Shown here: piece after piece, positions 62,305 through 64,000 of the stretch
Position numbering within the stretch: the first letter of the stretch is position 1
Layout: each line of letters begins with the position of its first letter
Assembly (NCBI RefSeq): GCF_900091855.1
Contig: NZ_FMCH01000388.1
Span: 62,001-126,000, forward strand
DNA from: Streptomyces sp. DvalAA-14
GTDB lineage: Bacteria > Actinomycetota > Actinomycetes > Streptomycetales > Streptomycetaceae
DNA length: 64,000 bases
Direction of reading: 5' to 3'
The notes under the pieces: model-generated
Told to the model about the DNA's origin: nothing
The model's database searches: none
Seen by the model: only the letters and a program-made list of their open reading frames with translations
Translations under genes and position numbers: made by a program

Positions 62305-64000
62305 TCAGGGGATTTCTCCCGAGCTTCCAGGTTCGGGCCAGGGGAACCCGAGTGCCGCGGCATGCTGGCGGCTACCGCCTCTGACCGGCGCGTACGACTT
62401 CGGGTCGTGCTCGGCGAGCTGGCGTAGCGCCGTATCGGCCCGTATCTCGGGGGGTGTTCCGTCGTCGGGGAGGCTCCAGATGAACTGCAGCCAAGGGCCG
62501 TCCTTGTCCCTGTGGCCGGCGGCGAGGCCCGGCCAGTAGGTGAAGGAGACGACGGTGGTGTCCGGGTCGTGGAAATCGGTGCCGATCCAGCCGACTTTGG
62601 CGTCCCACCGGGTCAGGAGGTCAGGCCGGTCGCGTAGACCCGCGGCTATCAGCCGGGCGGTATTCCGGGACGGCCACGCCCACGACCGGTCGTGCTCGGC
62701 TCGCTTCACTTCGGCGTCGTAGTCGGCTGCGTCGAAGCGGTACTGGGGGAGTTCTGCCGGGATTCGTCGTGAGGGCGACGTCGGCGGCCGACGCCAGTCG
62801 CGCCACACGACCTGGCCCCCCTCCCGACAGATGGTGACGTAGAGCGCGCCGCAGCAGCCCTCAGTGCAGTACGCCTCGGCGAGCTGCACCTCCCGGGGCT
62901 CGGCTGCGGCCCGGAGCCGTCCGCTGTCGAGAAGGTCTTCCGGGGAGTTGGCCGGGCCCCGCCCGAATGCTTCGGGTACCAAGGGCCGACCATCGATCAG
63001 CAGCCGAGTCTCGACGGTGCCCGGATCTGCGGGGTCGCGCACGGTGACTTCAACGCGGAACCGGGAAGCTTTCGCGTGGTCGAAAGGCCGCCGTGCCGTG
63101 CGCCGTATCCATTGGAACCGGCGGCGTTCGGCAGGCTCTGCGGGCTCGCTCGCCGCGACAGCGGCCCAGTCCGACGTGCCCAGGAGAGTTTCCAGAGCCT
63201 GCAGAAGTGCTTCCCGCTGGCCCGGCTGCCAGTCGAGGAGAACGCTGGGGCCACTGTGCAGATCCAGGGCGAGAGACAGCAAGGTGGCGTAGCGGTCCAG
63301 CGTCGGGGACATCTGGGAGGCACGGGCAATGAGGGCGTCGTAGGAGGTTGTGGCCTCCTGGTAGTTGAGGATTTCAGGTTGGTAGTCGCGCGCTCCCGTC
63401 ATCAGCGAGAGGAGGCGCCCGGCCTGGGCCAGGACTTGGGCGTCGACGTACTTCTCGCGGAGGATGTCGGCGAGCCGAACGGCCTCGGCGATCCGGCGGG
63501 CGGTTGAAGGGTCCACTGACCTGGCGGCGAGAGGGGCCGTCGTGAGCCAGTTGCGTGCCTTTTCGTCGTCGCGCGCGGCGATGGCGTCGATCAGGTGGCG
63601 CAGCGCCCGGTCCTCGGCGTAGGCAGCCAGCCAGACCAGGGCCGCGGTCGGGCAGTTGAGGGCGGTGAGCGCCTTGACCACGGGGCGGGCGAAGCCGCGC
63701 AGAAGGCCGAGGATCTTGAGGTAGGGCACGTCCTCCGCCTCACCGAGGCGGGTCAGGAGAGCGATGCCCACGCTCACAGTGAGCGTATTGGTGCCGGTGC
63801 GCGTCAGATGGCGGCCGAGGGAACGGGCCACCGCCGGGTCTTCCAAGGGCAAGCCGACCACCGCTGCGTGGATGTGCCGGTCCCCGACCCCCAGTGCGTG
63901 GAGGCGACGATGGATCTCCTCGCTTGCGCGGACCGTCGCCGGGTCGGACAGTAGGGGGGCGAGAACCTCGCACACGCCCGCTTGCGCTTCGCGCCAACCG
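62305..64000 (-). CDS. Large hypothetical protein, N-terminus beyond the window
   Basis: At least 564 residues; the frame is open to the window edge through a GTG at 63975, so it is probably 5'-partial. The N-terminal half is helical and resembles HEAT/armadillo-like repeat packing (ILGLLRGFARPVVKALTALN, LVWLAAYAEDRALRHLIDAI). The middle contains RFRVEVTVRDPADPGTVETR and the cysteine-rich YCTEGCCGALYVTI, the rest being aromatic (WGYP-type) residues near PGLAAGHRDKDGPWLQFIW. No family is recognised. Confidence 0.7.
   Translation of the reverse strand, partial: GWREAQAGVCEVLAPLLSDPATVRASEEIHRRLHALGVGDRHIHAAVVGLPLEDPAVARSLGRHLTRTGTNTLTVSVGIALLTRLGEAEDVPYLKILGLLRGFARPVVKALTALNCPTAALVWLAAYAEDRALRHLIDAIAARDDEKARNWLTTAPLAARSVDPSTARRIAEAVRLADILREKYVDAQVLAQAGRLLSLMTGARDYQPEILNYQEATTSYDALIARASQMSPTLDRYATLLSLALDLHSGPSVLLDWQPGQREALLQALETLLGTSDWAAVAASEPAEPAERRRFQWIRRTARRPFDHAKASRFRVEVTVRDPADPGTVETRLLIDGRPLVPEAFGRGPANSPEDLLDSGRLRAAAEPREVQLAEAYCTEGCCGALYVTICREGGQVVWRDWRRPPTSPSRRIPAELPQYRFDAADYDAEVKRAEHDRSWAWPSRNTARLIAAGLRDRPDLLTRWDAKVGWIGTDFHDPDTTVVSFTYWPGLAAGHRDKDGPWLQFIWSLPDDGTPPEIRADTALRQLAEHDPKSYAPVRGGSRQHAAALGFPWPEPGSSGEIP

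Noticed and set aside
1-64000. CRISPR arrays, tRNA or rRNA genes
   Set aside because: No regularly spaced repeats and no recognisable tRNA/rRNA sequence seen.

Overview
The window is high-G+C actinobacterial DNA, almost certainly from a Streptomyces or close relative. Evidence is the strong G/C third-position bias, many ATGA/GTGA start-stop overlaps, and lineage-typical families: DUF6928, the RsbW-like ATPase / HTH-DUF5753 / DUF397 triad, DUF6879, and the DUF2637 transfer-associated protein. All assignments were made by reading the sequence; no database search was run.

Layout. (1) 0.4-3.1 kb: an orphan protein with a PD-(D/E)xK-like motif and a DUF6928 protein. (2) 3.4-11.8 kb, minus strand: a complete four-gene Wadjet (JetABCD) anti-plasmid operon, read A-B-C-D with 4-base overlaps. 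(3) 12.1-17.9 kb, plus strand: a small unknown gene, a single-polypeptide nuclease-methyltransferase of the type ISP class, and an HTH-N6-adenine methyltransferase. (4) 17.9-23.2 kb, minus strand: mcrB-mcrC-UvrD helicase, the helicase carrying a RelE-like N-terminus. (5) 23.3-32.0 kb, plus strand: an unusual sigma-70 factor heading a DISARM-type drmA-drmB core, then an SF1-type ATPase and an EcsC-like protein. drmB and the SF1 gene each carry an apparent frameshift. (6) 32.3-33.8 kb: the regulatory triad. (7) 34.1-48.4 kb, minus strand: an overlapping operon encoding a Ser/Thr kinase fused to a DEAD/DEAH helicase, a DUF1998 protein (probably its severed C-terminus), a DrmD-like SNF2 helicase, a DrmMI-like adenine methyltransferase and a second EcsC-like protein. 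(8) 49.1-50.4 kb: an IS256-family element with a frameshifted transposase. (9) 50.7-54.4 kb: a DUF6879 pair and a STAND NTPase/TPR protein with a small partner. (10) 54.4-59.5 kb, minus strand: mobilisation genes (relaxase, duplicated MobC, DUF2637 membrane protein, HTH protein). (11) 60-64 kb: an FGE-like protein, hypothetical genes and an IS5-type remnant.

How it fits together. This is a dense defence island next to a mobilisation module. The best candidate for an undescribed system is the kinase-helicase / DUF1998 / SNF2 / methyltransferase / EcsC operon. It resembles DISARM class 1 (drmD, drmMI) but has a kinase-helicase instead of its own drmA/B/C; the drmA/B pair lies about 5 kb away under a sigma factor. 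Both operons end in an EcsC-like gene. The 14-mer GTTGACACTGTCAA, containing a perfect palindrome, occurs in the mcrBC/sigma-drmAB divergent region and again upstream of the kinase-helicase operon. This suggests that several systems answer to one regulator not encoded here.

Caution: at least three of the four apparent frameshifts can be placed at runs of five C/G, so base-calling errors must be excluded before these genes are called inactive.
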